A stretch of DNA of 50,796 nucleotides from Deltaproteobacteria bacterium (GCA_026388335.1 JAPLJZ010000159.1:1-50796); one strand, 5' to 3'. Shown: positions 1-8,327, numbered from the stretch's first letter. The notes: generated from the sequence alone by a model not told the origin. Numbers and translations: made by a program.

Positions 1-1
1 G

Positions 2-67
2 TATGTGAAATGGCAGGAGAAGAAAGAGAAGGAAGTTGAACAGGTTCAGAAAGGCTTGTTCGATTAA
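2..67 (+). CDS. tnpA: IS200-type transposase TnpA, C-terminal end only (5' part outside window)
   Basis: An open frame enters from the left edge and reads YVKWQEKKEKEVEQVQKG before ending LFD and a TAA stop. This charged, helical tail beginning YVKWQE resembles the C-terminal helix of IS200/IS605-family Y1 transposases, whose catalytic tyrosine would lie upstream of the window. About 40 bases after the stop is a strong GC hairpin like those at the right end of IS200 elements, which supports the reading. Only about 21 residues are visible, so family assignment rests on the tail plus the hairpin. The matching start of an IS200 transposase at the right edge of the window makes the call more likely. 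Confidence 0.6.
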   Translation, partial: YVKWQEKKEKEVEQVQKGLFD

Positions 68-107
68 ATAAGTAGAAACCCATGGTACCTTCCAGGACTA
101 AATACAA

Positions 108-128
108 GCCACCGCCTCAGGCGGTGGT
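108..128 (+). repeat. IS200 right-end hairpin
   Basis: CCACCGCC, TCA, GGCGGTGG forms a perfect 8-bp stem with a three-base loop, followed by TCATTGACTT. It lies just downstream of the transposase stop, where single-strand IS200/IS605 transposases recognise a foot hairpin and cleave nearby. The left-end hairpin at the other edge of the window (50673-50693) has the same design: CCACTACC, TCT, GGTAGTGG. The exact cleavage point is not determined. Confidence 0.6.
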
Positions 129-251
129 CATTGACTTATCGTCGTATTGTCAAAACATTCTTAATTATAATGATAAATATCTTTTATAATCGTTAAGTTA
201 CTTAAAAAGAGCTTGCCTCCCCCTAAGTAGAGCAAAAGGAGCAAAAGAGCA

Positions 252-316
252 AAAGGGGACAGATTTATTTTTTCATATCAGGGACCTCTATTCTCAAAAA
301 TAAATCTATCCCCTTT
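252..316. repeat. RAYT/REP-type inverted repeat in a 315-bp gene-free stretch
   Basis: The gene-free stretch 68-382 holds the IS200 right end and this element. A 21-bp arm at 252-272 (GGGGACAGATTTATTTTT core) is repeated in inverted orientation at 296-316 with one mismatch, leaving a 23-base spacer. Inverted repeats with a GGGACAGATTTATTTTT core are commonly seen next to REP-associated tyrosine transposases in proteobacteria; no such transposase is in the window, so this copy is probably mobilised in trans or is a relic. Just upstream, the word GCAAAAG is repeated in short tandem. The rest of the stretch is AT-rich with nothing I recognise. Confidence 0.6.
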
Positions 317-382
317 CTTCGAAAAAATAGATCTCCTTGCCGCCGCAATGCCGCCTTGACATACAGGTACGTGGGGTTATGG

Positions 383-745
383 TCAATCTTTAGCAAACGC
401 CGTGAGCTTTTTACTGAAAAATACCTCGGTTTTCACGGTTGTGCCGTCTGCAAACCGTATCAGGTACGGTTCACCTGTTATAGAAGATTTTGAGCCGCAG
501 AACTTGATGAAGTCTTCCGCCGTCCTTACCCGATAACCCGCATTTTTGAGCTTAAGGCGCAAGTGGTTTGCAGCCGAGCGGGCATCATACTCTCTGCCGT
601 TTCTGATAAACTTCGCCCCGTCCAGAGTTTCGACGGATGCAATTAAATACCGGATTTTAGCCGCCTCGCGGGAATCCTGAGCATGAGCACATACCACCAC
701 CAACGAAATAAGTACGATGAATAATATCAAAATATTTTTCTTCAT
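383..745 (-). CDS. DUF5329-family periplasmic protein
   Basis: A small exported protein of about 120 residues. After a clear signal peptide (MKKNILILFIVLISLVVV, cleavage likely after AHA) it carries the pattern IRYLIASVE ... FIRNGREYDA ... AANHLRLKL ... VRTAEDFIKFCGSKSSITGEPYLIRF, which matches the DUF5329 family; no biochemical role is known to me. The start at MKK is chosen because GAGGA lies nine bases before it; an upstream in-frame Met five codons earlier has no ribosome site. It follows the MBL-fold gene on the same strand with a 52-base gap and may be co-transcribed with it. Confidence 0.75.
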   Translation of the reverse strand: MKKNILILFIVLISLVVVCAHAQDSREAAKIRYLIASVETLDGAKFIRNGREYDARSAANHLRLKLKNAGYRVRTAEDFIKFCGSKSSITGEPYLIRFADGTTVKTEVFFSKKLTAFAKD

Positions 746-797
746 GTAATAGTTCCTCAATCCATAGCTCAGGTTTCAAACCCGCCGAACGGCACGA

Positions 798-2021
798 TCA
801 TTGAAATGCTTTCTCTTCCAAATTCATGTTCACGGGCGGGCAGCCGTTGAAAAGCTTCGATCCGGCACAATGCTCTTTAAACACGAGCGACGGCAATACA
901 TCCGGCCTGGGGTGCATGATAATGGCTTGACCAAGCACAGGTGCGACGAAGGTGTCAGACTTCAGATTATTCTCTTTCAATGTCGATGCCAGTACAGTCA
1001 CGGCATCATCAAATCCCTCGATGCCAAGCCGAAATACCTGGAAGTGGGCGGCGATGGTGAATGGCTCGCCCAGGTCCAGATGCGCTTTGACGGCCTCAGC
1101 AGGTCCCATGTGGACAATGAGTCGATACCCGGGAGTCGGCTCTTTCGGCTTTAGCGGCCGGAAGGGCGCGATCGGAAGGAGCGCCACCCGGATCGGTGAA
1201 AAGCGGCGGGCGATTTCTCGAAAATGGGGACCGTAACCCGTATCCCCGGAATAAAAAACATTACCCGAGGGACCTGATATGACAAAACCTCCCCAAAGGG
1301 ATAGATTGCGGTCCCATGGGGTGCGCGCCGAAAAGTGCTGCGCAGGAACCAATGTTATCGTTACGTCGGGGGACACACGGACCGATTGCCACCAATCAAG
1401 CTCATCCACAGTGGGGATGCCGGCACCCCGGACGAGATCGAGATTCCCGAGGGGCACGATGGACCACGGTGTTCCCTTTTCGGCGAGACGCTCCAGGGTA
1501 GGAAGATCAAGGTGATCATAATGATTGTGGGACACCAGCACGACATCAATAGGGGGCAGATCTTCAAAACGGATGCCGGGCTGACGGTACCTTTTGGGAC
1601 CCGCCCATGGTACAGGGCTGCAGCGGTCCGACCAAATGGGATCGGTGAGAATGTTAAGATCATCCATTTGAATGAGGAAAGTGGCGTGACCGACCGGGGT
1701 CACGCTGATCACGCCTTTCGGGACACGGGTGACAGGACGCGGTCCAGGCGGAATATCCTTTACTTCCGGCCATTCCGGCCAATCATTGTTTAGAATCCAG
1801 TTCCAAACCCACCAGGTGCCGCCGCGCCTTGGTGCCGCCCCCGGGGGATATGGCGGAGGTTGAGGAACATCGGGATTGAAATACCGGAGGCCATCGAAGT
1901 GGTCCGAGACCTGCTGTAGTTTCTCTGCGGATATGCCTGTCTCCACTATGAAGGCAGGAATCAGCAGGAAAACGGTCAATGCCAAAGAAAAGAAGAATAG
2001 GTATAGTTTCCTAATTGTCAT
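798..2021 (-). CDS. Membrane-anchored or secreted MBL-fold hydrolase (NAPE-PLD/UlaG-like)
   Basis: About 407 residues. A hydrophobic N-terminal segment (KLYLFFFSLALTVFLLIPA) exports or anchors it. The metallo-beta-lactamase fold is shown by GHATFLIQ, DPIW, the metal motif SHNHYDHLD (HxHxDH, about residue 165), GDTGYG and a late AAHFQVF histidine. The DPIWSDRCSP and HMGPAEAVKAH segments resemble the NAPE-PLD/UlaG-like branch (Lactamase_B_2), whose members hydrolyse phosphodiesters or lactones; the true substrate is unknown. The start MTIRKLYL is preferred over an ORF start 16 codons earlier because the signal segment follows it directly. It lies 87 bases downstream of the phospholipase D-type gene, so both may act on phospholipids in the envelope. 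Confidence 0.75.
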   Translation of the reverse strand: MTIRKLYLFFFSLALTVFLLIPAFIVETGISAEKLQQVSDHFDGLRYFNPDVPQPPPYPPGAAPRRGGTWWVWNWILNNDWPEWPEVKDIPPGPRPVTRVPKGVISVTPVGHATFLIQMDDLNILTDPIWSDRCSPVPWAGPKRYRQPGIRFEDLPPIDVVLVSHNHYDHLDLPTLERLAEKGTPWSIVPLGNLDLVRGAGIPTVDELDWWQSVRVSPDVTITLVPAQHFSARTPWDRNLSLWGGFVISGPSGNVFYSGDTGYGPHFREIARRFSPIRVALLPIAPFRPLKPKEPTPGYRLIVHMGPAEAVKAHLDLGEPFTIAAHFQVFRLGIEGFDDAVTVLASTLKENNLKSDTFVAPVLGQAIIMHPRPDVLPSLVFKEHCAGSKLFNGCPPVNMNLEEKAFQ

Positions 2022-2108
2022 AGCGCTCTCTAATGGGAAAATCACCGCCGTGTACGGCCCGATTATCACTTCTCCGGAGCAAGGCAGGTAATCGGCTTAA
2101 TCATCGGT

Positions 2109-3500
2109 TTACAACCAGTGGACAAATAAATGTGCAAACCATTCTCTCATCTTCGAGAACAAGGGTCTTTCTTTCCACTCTTCCCATTTTATCTGATGGG
2201 ACTCCACAATATCCTTGGCAAATGTCTTCTTCATTTCAGCAGCAAATTCACGGCTCAGGACAACCGCATTCACCTCGTCATCGCTTAAAAGGCTCCAGTA
2301 GTCCATATTGGTGGAACCGACCGTCGACCAGACATCGTCAATGACCGCAGTTTTCGCATGCAGTAAGGCGTTGTGGCGTTCATATATCTTCACCCCCGAT
2401 TCCAACAGCCCGGAATAATTATACCGCGCTGCATATAAGGCCATCGCGGAATCGGTGGTCCCGGGTAGAATAATCTTGACGTCAACGCCTCTCCGGGCTG
2501 CATCCGTGAAGGCCTTGAGTATCTGGTCGTCTGGTATAAAATAGGCATTCGTCAGATGAATAGAATGCTCCGCAAACGTGATGGCGGCCACATACACGAT
2601 AAACGTGATCCTGTTGTCCGAGCCTGGTGTGCTGCCGATGACTCGCACCAGGGCATTCCCATTTTCTTTCATCCTTGGGTAGTAGTTCCGTCCGGATAGT
2701 TTAGGCCCATTCTGCTTGGACCACGTGTCAAGAAAAAGCTTTTGGAATTCAGCCACAGCGGGACCTTCAATTTGAACGTCCGTGTCACGCCAGGGCAGTG
2801 GTTTTCCTTTGCCTTCATGCCTTCCGGAAAGCTTGCTCGAGTAAACGCTACTGATGTTAATGCCGCCTGTGATGGCGATTTTGCCGTCGACAATCAAAAT
2901 CTTGCGGTGATCCGGATGCGTGAGGAGCCAGTTCCCGTGAGCCTTCAGCGGATTGATCGGATTAAATTCGACAACCTGAATTCCCCCGTTCGTCAAGCGC
3001 TGAAAAAAGGAAGCGGGATTATTGAAACTGCCCACGCTGTCATAAATGAGATTGACCTGAACACCCTCAGCCTGTTTTTTCAACATCAGGTCGGAAAATT
3101 TGCGGCCCACGTCATCATCATCGATGATATAGGTTTCAAGGTTGATGTGGTCTCTGGCACTCTGCATGGCTTTGAACATTGCGGCATAGGCAGCTTGGCC
3201 ATTGGCGAGGAGAGTGACTTTGTTCCCCTTCGTCAGTGGGCTTTCGGTGACCGATTCTACCACGGCAGTGTGGCGTTCCAGAATGTCCGTCGGGGCGACC
3301 GATTGCTTCAGCCTTTCCATGATGGCCTTGCTCTGTTTTGGAGATAACAGTCCTTTGGCCGAAACGATTTGGCTCGGTTCCTGGGTAGTCGGCGCCGCGT
3401 CAATCTTTTCAGTGACATTCGGCAAGGCCGCACATCCACTGCTGATACCCAAGATAGAAACCGACAGGAGGAACAAAAAAAGAGGTCTGATGAATGTCAT
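2109..3500 (-). CDS. Phospholipase D-family lipoprotein, cardiolipin synthase-like
   Basis: 463 residues with a lipoprotein signal ending GISSGC (Cys about 23). Two PLD catalytic motifs are intact: HRKILIVDGKIAITGG near residue 198 and HAKTAVIDDVWSTVGSTNMD near 385, each HxKxxxxD. NLETYIIDDDDVG and the second-half NAYFIPDD are typical of ClsC/cardiolipin-synthase-like enzymes, which transfer phosphatidyl groups between phospholipids through a phospho-histidine intermediate. The lipoprotein anchor puts it outside the cytoplasmic membrane, unlike ClsA with its membrane helices. It is first of three same-strand genes (this, MBL-fold, DUF5329). A phospholipase role rather than a synthase role is possible. 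Confidence 0.8.
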   Translation of the reverse strand: MTFIRPLFLFLLSVSILGISSGCAALPNVTEKIDAAPTTQEPSQIVSAKGLLSPKQSKAIMERLKQSVAPTDILERHTAVVESVTESPLTKGNKVTLLANGQAAYAAMFKAMQSARDHINLETYIIDDDDVGRKFSDLMLKKQAEGVQVNLIYDSVGSFNNPASFFQRLTNGGIQVVEFNPINPLKAHGNWLLTHPDHRKILIVDGKIAITGGINISSVYSSKLSGRHEGKGKPLPWRDTDVQIEGPAVAEFQKLFLDTWSKQNGPKLSGRNYYPRMKENGNALVRVIGSTPGSDNRITFIVYVAAITFAEHSIHLTNAYFIPDDQILKAFTDAARRGVDVKIILPGTTDSAMALYAARYNYSGLLESGVKIYERHNALLHAKTAVIDDVWSTVGSTNMDYWSLLSDDEVNAVVLSREFAAEMKKTFAKDIVESHQIKWEEWKERPLFSKMREWFAHLFVHWL

Positions 3501-3589
3501 GTTCTATCCGAATGTAAGCTCATTCATGTTGTCACAAGGATACGCACCGATATAGTGAGATCGGTCGTGAATAATGTACACCAAATAAT

Positions 3590-3688
3590 TCATGCTGCAA
3601 GTTGTTTTTCATAGAAAACAAGCTCATAGGCAGCGGGAGAGAGGAGTCCGAGTCTGACCTGACGTCTTTGCCGGTTCGTGAAATTATA
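3590..3688 (-). pseudogene. IS3-family transposase (orfB) C-terminal remnant
   Basis: The minus strand carries a short frame ending NRQRRQVRLGLLSPAAYE, then LVFYEKQLAA and a TGA stop. The N-R-Q-R-R ... L-G-x-L-S-P-x-x-Y-E pattern is the extreme C-terminus of IS3-family integrase-core transposases (usually YNxxRRHxxLGYxSPxxYE). The frame begins exactly where the terminator palindrome at 3686-3717 ends; nothing upstream continues it, so about 90 percent of the gene is lost. It marks an old insertion and deletion between the phospholipase gene and the BKACE operon. Confidence 0.8.
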
Positions 3689-3717
3689 AAGGCAGCGTCT
3701 GCAGACGCTGCCTTTAT
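3686..3717 (-). terminator. Perfect 32-base palindrome, likely terminator of the BKACE operon
   Basis: ATAAAGGCAGCGTCTG followed by its exact reverse complement. Folded, this gives a stem of at least 12 bp around TGCA; read on the minus strand it is followed by TTTATAATTT, as in an intrinsic terminator. It lies about 50 bases downstream of the KPR-BKACE stop codon. Being a perfect palindrome, it could act in both directions. Confidence 0.65.
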
Positions 3718-3769
3718 GGACTAATCTCATCTGAATGGATGGTCAGATTCTCTCTCCACCCTTATCGGT

Positions 3770-5770
3770 CTATTTTTTTAGCCCCAGGATTTCCCGTGCT
3801 TCGTCGGGCGTGGCCGGTTCAAAATCAAATTCTCCCATGATCCGCACCATCTTTTCCACCAGATCGCCGTTGCTCTTGGCCAGGACTCCCCGCTTCACAT
3901 AGAGGTTGTCTTCCATGCCCACGCGGACGTGGCTGCCCAGGAAGAGGCCCTGGGTGCAGACGGGGAACTCGCCCCGGCCGGCGCCGATAACGGACCACTC
4001 GTAGTTGCCCTTTCCGAAGATGCGTTCCGCCGTCGAGCTCAGGTTGACGAGATCGTAGGGGCTGGACTGTATCCCGCCGAGGATGCCCGTGACGAACTGA
4101 AGGTAAACCGGTAGTTTCACATAACCAGCCTGGACGAGATAGCCGCAGTTGTACAGATGGCCGACGTCGTAAACCTCCAACTCCGGCTTTGTGCCATTTT
4201 CTGCCATGATCGAGGTCATCTTGAACAGATCGGCAAAGGTGTTCTGAAAGACGAAGCCCTTGGCCATCTCCATCATGGCCCCTTCCCAGGGGTACTTGAA
4301 TTCCTTGTATTTCTCGGCGATGGCAAAGACACCCCAGTTCATGGACCCGAGGTTGCAGGAGGCCAGTTCGGGCTTGTAACGGGGAATGACGGAGGCCCGC
4401 TGTTCCACCGTCATACCGGCACCGCCGCCCGTAGTGATGCAGATGATCACGTCCTTGTTCTTTGCCCGGATCTTCTCGAAGATCTGATCGAAGATGTTCA
4501 GGTCTGCCGTGGGCATGCCGGTCTGGGGATCGCGGGCGTGGATATGAACCACCGCCGCGCCGGCGTTAGCGGCGTCGAGGGCGTTCTGGGCGATCTGATC
4601 GGGGGTGATGGGGAGGTACTCCGACATCGTGGGGATGTGGATCGAACCGGTAATGGCGCAGGTCACGATCCGTTTATGAGGCGGAATCTTGCTCTTCGCC
4701 GCATGTAGGGCCGGGGCGCTGGAAACAGCCGGTCTGGGGGTTTCCGCCGGTCCCTCGGGGACTTCGGGCAGGACGAAGAGATCCAGGTTGGACATCTCCG
4801 TTTTCAGCTTGCCTTTCTGGCAGGCCGTGACGATTTCCACTACCTTGTCGTTCATGGGAGTGGCCACGCCTGCTTTTATCCCCATTTCCGCGACCTTCCC
4901 GTTGATCGTGTTGATCTCGCAGGGAATACCTTTTTCCAGGTCCTGCAGCATGCTCGCCTTGAGGGCACGGTGGGGGCCGAAAGCCATCTGGTAGATCATG
5001 AAGGTCTTCTTCATCTGTTGTTGGTTGGCAAACCCCAGAATCCCGACATCTATCCCCTGGATGGGGTCCGGTTTGACGCCCAGGGCGGCAACCACATGGA
5101 GACATTCATTGGCGATGTGAGCGACGCAGGTGAGGGCCTTGGGATTGTCCAGGACATCCCCGTAGGTACATCCCAGTGCCGCCGACATCCCGCTGAAGGT
5201 GGAGTTGACCAGGAGCTTGGTCCAGCGGATGCCCGTCAGTTTATCGGTCAGAATGGGCACTCCGGCCGGCTCCAAAACCTCCTTAACCTTCGTGAGGCGG
5301 TCCGTCATCTTGCCGTCCAGTTCGCCGATGTCATAGGTCATCTTGTCCGCCGGGGATGTCAACTGGGATACCCCCGGGCCGATCCAGGTGGCCCCCCAGC
5401 CGACGGCAGCGCCGATGGTTCGGCTGGCTCCGACATATTCGGCCACTGCGTCTTCAGGGAGGCCGTTCTGTAGCGTCAGGACGATGCTCTCCTCATGCAG
5501 GTGGGGAACGATCTGGGGTAAGGCGACATGGTTGTAGGTCGTCTTGACCAGGTAAATGATGAGGTCATAGGTTCCTTCCATCTGCGCAGGCATGATTGCC
5601 TTGACCGGGACGGTCATTTCCAGAAATCCCACGATCTGAGCCCCTTTTTCATTCAGGGCTTTGACATGTTCCTCATTGGCGTCGACCAGGGTGACGTCGC
5701 GACCGCCTTTGGTCAGCAGCGCACCGAGGATCGTACCCAGTGATCCCGCTCCAACAATAGCTATCTTCAT
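3770..5770 (-). CDS. Fusion of ketopantoate reductase-family dehydrogenase with BKACE (DUF849) beta-keto acid cleavage enzyme
   Basis: 666 residues in two enzymes. Residues 1 to about 330 are a PanE/ApbA-type NAD(P)-dependent dehydrogenase: GAGSLG nucleotide motif at the N-terminus, RWTKLLVNS with the family lysine, and SMLQDLEKGIPCEIN like the family's SMLQDxxxGRxTEIDxINGxV. A Pro/Ala linker (about 335-365) joins it to a BKACE domain: CAITGSIHIPTMSEYLPITP, VHIHARDPQTGMPTADL with the two zinc histidines, and RVGMEDNLYVKRGVLAKSN with the third ligand Glu and following Asp. BKACE enzymes condense a beta-keto acid with acetyl-CoA to give acetoacetate and a new acyl-CoA. All visible catalytic residues are kept in both halves. 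It is the last gene after a GntP permease and a carnitine-dehydrogenase-like gene, which suggests a hydroxy-acid oxidation and cleavage route. Either half could be read alone as PanE or Kce; substrate is unknown. Confidence 0.9.
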   Translation of the reverse strand: MKIAIVGAGSLGTILGALLTKGGRDVTLVDANEEHVKALNEKGAQIVGFLEMTVPVKAIMPAQMEGTYDLIIYLVKTTYNHVALPQIVPHLHEESIVLTLQNGLPEDAVAEYVGASRTIGAAVGWGATWIGPGVSQLTSPADKMTYDIGELDGKMTDRLTKVKEVLEPAGVPILTDKLTGIRWTKLLVNSTFSGMSAALGCTYGDVLDNPKALTCVAHIANECLHVVAALGVKPDPIQGIDVGILGFANQQQMKKTFMIYQMAFGPHRALKASMLQDLEKGIPCEINTINGKVAEMGIKAGVATPMNDKVVEIVTACQKGKLKTEMSNLDLFVLPEVPEGPAETPRPAVSSAPALHAAKSKIPPHKRIVTCAITGSIHIPTMSEYLPITPDQIAQNALDAANAGAAVVHIHARDPQTGMPTADLNIFDQIFEKIRAKNKDVIICITTGGGAGMTVEQRASVIPRYKPELASCNLGSMNWGVFAIAEKYKEFKYPWEGAMMEMAKGFVFQNTFADLFKMTSIMAENGTKPELEVYDVGHLYNCGYLVQAGYVKLPVYLQFVTGILGGIQSSPYDLVNLSSTAERIFGKGNYEWSVIGAGRGEFPVCTQGLFLGSHVRVGMEDNLYVKRGVLAKSNGDLVEKMVRIMGEFDFEPATPDEAREILGLKK

Positions 5771-5842
5771 TTTTCTGTACCTCCGTATGTGGATTATTTG
5801 TTTTTAAAGCCTTCTGCAGACTTCGTTGTTTGTCGATTCGCC

Positions 5843-6811
5843 TCAAACCTTATTGAGAAACTTGAGCAGCGCCAGGAGCCCGTCGTCGCGCCAGCGGGCG
5901 ATTTCCTCGGGCGTTTTTCCCTGCTCCTCGGGTCGGTTGGCCATCTCCTTCAGCACCCCTTCCTGAGCCATGTCGGGCCAGGCCGGCGGCACCTTTTTCC
6001 AGTCGGCCATATCCGCCCACCACAGCTCCACGGAGGGACCAATGTGTTGCATGATGCCCTTGATCCCGAAGGGCCCGCCCCCCAACTGATAGATCAGATT
6101 CGGTCCCATCAGGGCGTAGCGCAGCCCCGGTCCGAAACAGACGGCCTTGTCGATATCCTCGACGGAGCAAACACCCTTGAGGACCAGATCGATGGCCTCC
6201 CGGTAGAGGGCCACGCTAAGCCGGTTGGCAATGAACCCCAGGGCTTCCTTCTGTAGGATGATCGGTTCCTTCCCGTGGGACCGATAGAAGTCATAGGCCA
6301 GTGTCACGGCCGCTGCGGACGTTTTTTCTCCCTTGCTGATTTCGATCAGGGGAATGAGATGGGGGGGGTTGTAGGGATGAGCCCCCAGGCAGCGCTCGGG
6401 GTGGGCGGAGTCTTTGGCGATTTCCGTAATGAGGAGTCCCGAGGTGCTGCTGGCAAAAACCGCCTCCGCCGGCGCATATCGATCAACCTCGGCAAGGAGC
6501 GCCTGCTTCACGTCGTATTTTTCCGGGGCGGCCTCCTGGATAAACGGGACGTCCTTGACGGCAGTTTCCATGCTGGTGGTGTATCGCGCCAGACCAAGGG
6601 CCACATTCATCTTTTCCTGGGTCAGGAGCCCTTTGTTTACCAGGTATTGCAGGTTTCCCCGGACCCGGTCCCGGGCGGTTTTGAGACATTCCTCGCTGAC
6701 GTCGTATACATGGACGGGCAGGCCCCTCCACAGGAAGTTTGTCGTCCAGCTCGAACCGATCATGCCGCTGCCCCCCAGGACGGCGACCTTTTTAATCTCT
6801 GATGCTTTCAC
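5843..6811 (-). CDS. 3-hydroxyacyl-CoA dehydrogenase family enzyme, L-carnitine dehydrogenase-like
   Basis: 322 residues, the usual length of L-carnitine dehydrogenase/lambda-crystallin enzymes and about the size of single-function HBD. The N-terminus has the NAD motif VAVLGGSGMIGSSW and an Asp (YDVS) ending the second strand; the middle has ASSTSGLLITEIA and the catalytic-type AHPYNPPHLIPLIEI, where His and Glu form the dyad; FIANRLSVALYREA follows. The HPYNPPHLIPLVE wording is closer to the carnitine dehydrogenase branch than to HBD. It would oxidise a beta-hydroxy acid to the beta-keto acid that a BKACE could then cleave. Gap to the next gene is 72 bases. Confidence 0.8.
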   Translation of the reverse strand: MKASEIKKVAVLGGSGMIGSSWTTNFLWRGLPVHVYDVSEECLKTARDRVRGNLQYLVNKGLLTQEKMNVALGLARYTTSMETAVKDVPFIQEAAPEKYDVKQALLAEVDRYAPAEAVFASSTSGLLITEIAKDSAHPERCLGAHPYNPPHLIPLIEISKGEKTSAAAVTLAYDFYRSHGKEPIILQKEALGFIANRLSVALYREAIDLVLKGVCSVEDIDKAVCFGPGLRYALMGPNLIYQLGGGPFGIKGIMQHIGPSVELWWADMADWKKVPPAWPDMAQEGVLKEMANRPEEQGKTPEEIARWRDDGLLALLKFLNKV

Positions 6812-6871
6812 TTTCTTTTCTCCTATAATAATCTTTTGATATCATATCAATTCCGGAACGTCGGGATCGCC

Positions 6872-8179
6872 CTAATAGATGAGGATGCCTAGGGGGATCA
6901 CGATACACAGGGCCAACAGGGCCGACACAATATGGGCAAAGAAAACGTGCTTGTAAGCGTTCATGTGCGTCAGGCCGGCCACGGCAAGGAAGGTAATCAC
7001 CACGCCGTTATGAGGCATGGCATCGAAACATCCGGAAGAAATGGTGGCGATCCGGTGGATCAGTTCGGGATTAAGCCCCATGGCCAAGTACTGTTTCGAT
7101 AACGTCTCCAGAACGATTCCCAAACCACCGGAAGCCGAACCGGTAATGGCGGCCATGACGTTTGTGGCGATAGACAGAGAAACAATGGGATTCATCGGCA
7201 GCGTTAACAGCCAGGCGGAAACTACTTTGAAACCGGCGGTTGCTGCAACGGCCATACCGTAGCCCACATCGGCACAGGTGTTGACAATCGGGATAACGGT
7301 ATTAACGGCGCCCTTATTGAGGGAGTCCAGGATGTTGCTAAAATTCTTCCAGAAAAACAGCAGACAGACGGCCGTCCCGCCAGACAGCGCCAAGACGGCA
7401 TCGAGCTTGAAAAAGTTTAACATGACGATGACCACCACCATGGGAATGAGGCTGAGCCACACATTGGGGAGTTTTTCCATCTTTGCCGATGTCGCATCCC
7501 CGCCGATGATGCCAACCCCCGTCGGTGCGACATATCCCTCGCCACGTTCCTTGCATTTCTTTATCGCGTACTTCGTATAAAAATAGGTGAAGATAAGGAC
7601 GACAATCGAGCCCACGATGCCGAGGACAGGGGCGGCCATCGGTGTAGAAGCCATGTATTTCGTTGGCATGATGTTCAGGATCTGGGGAGAACCCGGCATC
7701 ATCGTCATGGTGATAGACCCAATGCCCAAAGCGAAGGAAATCGCAAACAGGTGCCAGGGGATATCCAGTTCCTTCCACATGGGACGGGCAATGGGAATTA
7801 GCGCGAAAACAACCACGAACAGACTCACGCCCCCGTAGGTCAGAACGATGCCGATCAAACCGGCGGCCATGATGACACTCATGGGGCTATTGCGACCGGT
7901 AAGCTTCAGAATGCCTTCGCCCATGGCCCGGGCGGCGCCACTGTCCTCCATAAACTTGCCGAAGATTGAACCTGCCAGGAAGAGCAGATAAAACTTCCCC
8001 GCAAAACTGACGAACCCCTTCATATAGGGTCCCGTCAGCATGGGAAGAGGGGCCATGCTGGAAAACAGCGCGACCACAACAGCAGCCAGAGGTGCGATCA
8101 CAATGATGTGCCATCCCCGGAGGGCCATCACGATGATCATCGCCAAAGAAATAATAATTCCTACAATACTCCAATCCAT
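6872..8179 (-). CDS. GntP-family organic acid permease
   Basis: 435 residues, a polytopic membrane protein with about 11-13 hydrophobic segments. GSIFGKFMEDSGAARAMGEGILKLTG, LTYGGVSLFVVVFALIPIARPM and SSGCFDAMPHNGVVITFLAVAGLTH are hallmarks of the GntP gluconate/hydroxy-acid:H+ symporter family. The start is fixed by AAGGAGGATATGAAATG. Family members carry gluconate, fructuronate or beta-hydroxybutyrate, so a hydroxy acid is the likely cargo; the downstream dehydrogenase and BKACE suggest a beta-hydroxy acid. An 8-bp palindrome lies 29-52 bases upstream of the start. It directly follows the sensor-regulator pair on the same strand. Confidence 0.85.
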   Translation of the reverse strand: MDWSIVGIIISLAMIIVMALRGWHIIVIAPLAAVVVALFSSMAPLPMLTGPYMKGFVSFAGKFYLLFLAGSIFGKFMEDSGAARAMGEGILKLTGRNSPMSVIMAAGLIGIVLTYGGVSLFVVVFALIPIARPMWKELDIPWHLFAISFALGIGSITMTMMPGSPQILNIMPTKYMASTPMAAPVLGIVGSIVVLIFTYFYTKYAIKKCKERGEGYVAPTGVGIIGGDATSAKMEKLPNVWLSLIPMVVVIVMLNFFKLDAVLALSGGTAVCLLFFWKNFSNILDSLNKGAVNTVIPIVNTCADVGYGMAVAATAGFKVVSAWLLTLPMNPIVSLSIATNVMAAITGSASGGLGIVLETLSKQYLAMGLNPELIHRIATISSGCFDAMPHNGVVITFLAVAGLTHMNAYKHVFFAHIVSALLALCIVIPLGILIY

Positions 8180-8207
8180 TTCATATCCTCCTTCAATCTG
8201 TTGGATT

Positions 8208-8231
8208 TAGGCAGAATCTTTTCTCTGCCTA
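8208..8231 (-). promoter_or_regulatory. Candidate operator upstream of the GntP permease gene
   Basis: TAGGCAGA, eight bases, TCTGCCTA is a perfect 8-bp inverted repeat, 29-52 bases before the permease start. A dimeric LuxR/NarL-type regulator is encoded immediately upstream on the same strand, so this could be its binding site. A hairpin role in the leader RNA is the alternative. No convincing -35/-10 pair was identified. Confidence 0.35.
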
Positions 8232-8265
8232 GTGTGAACCTTAGGATATGTCACGAAAAGTAAGC

Positions 8266-8285
8266 AATGGGGGGCGGACCCCATT
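8266..8285 (-). terminator. Weak hairpin after the response regulator gene
   Basis: AATGGGG, six bases, CCCCATT forms a 7-bp stem 42 bases past the regulator stop. On the minus strand it is followed by GCTTACTTTT rather than a clean T-run. It may partly separate the regulator transcript from the permease operon. Confidence 0.25.
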
Positions 8286-8327
8286 CGTTAAGGTGGGAAC
8301 CCTACTTCTTTATTTATGGACAAGCTC

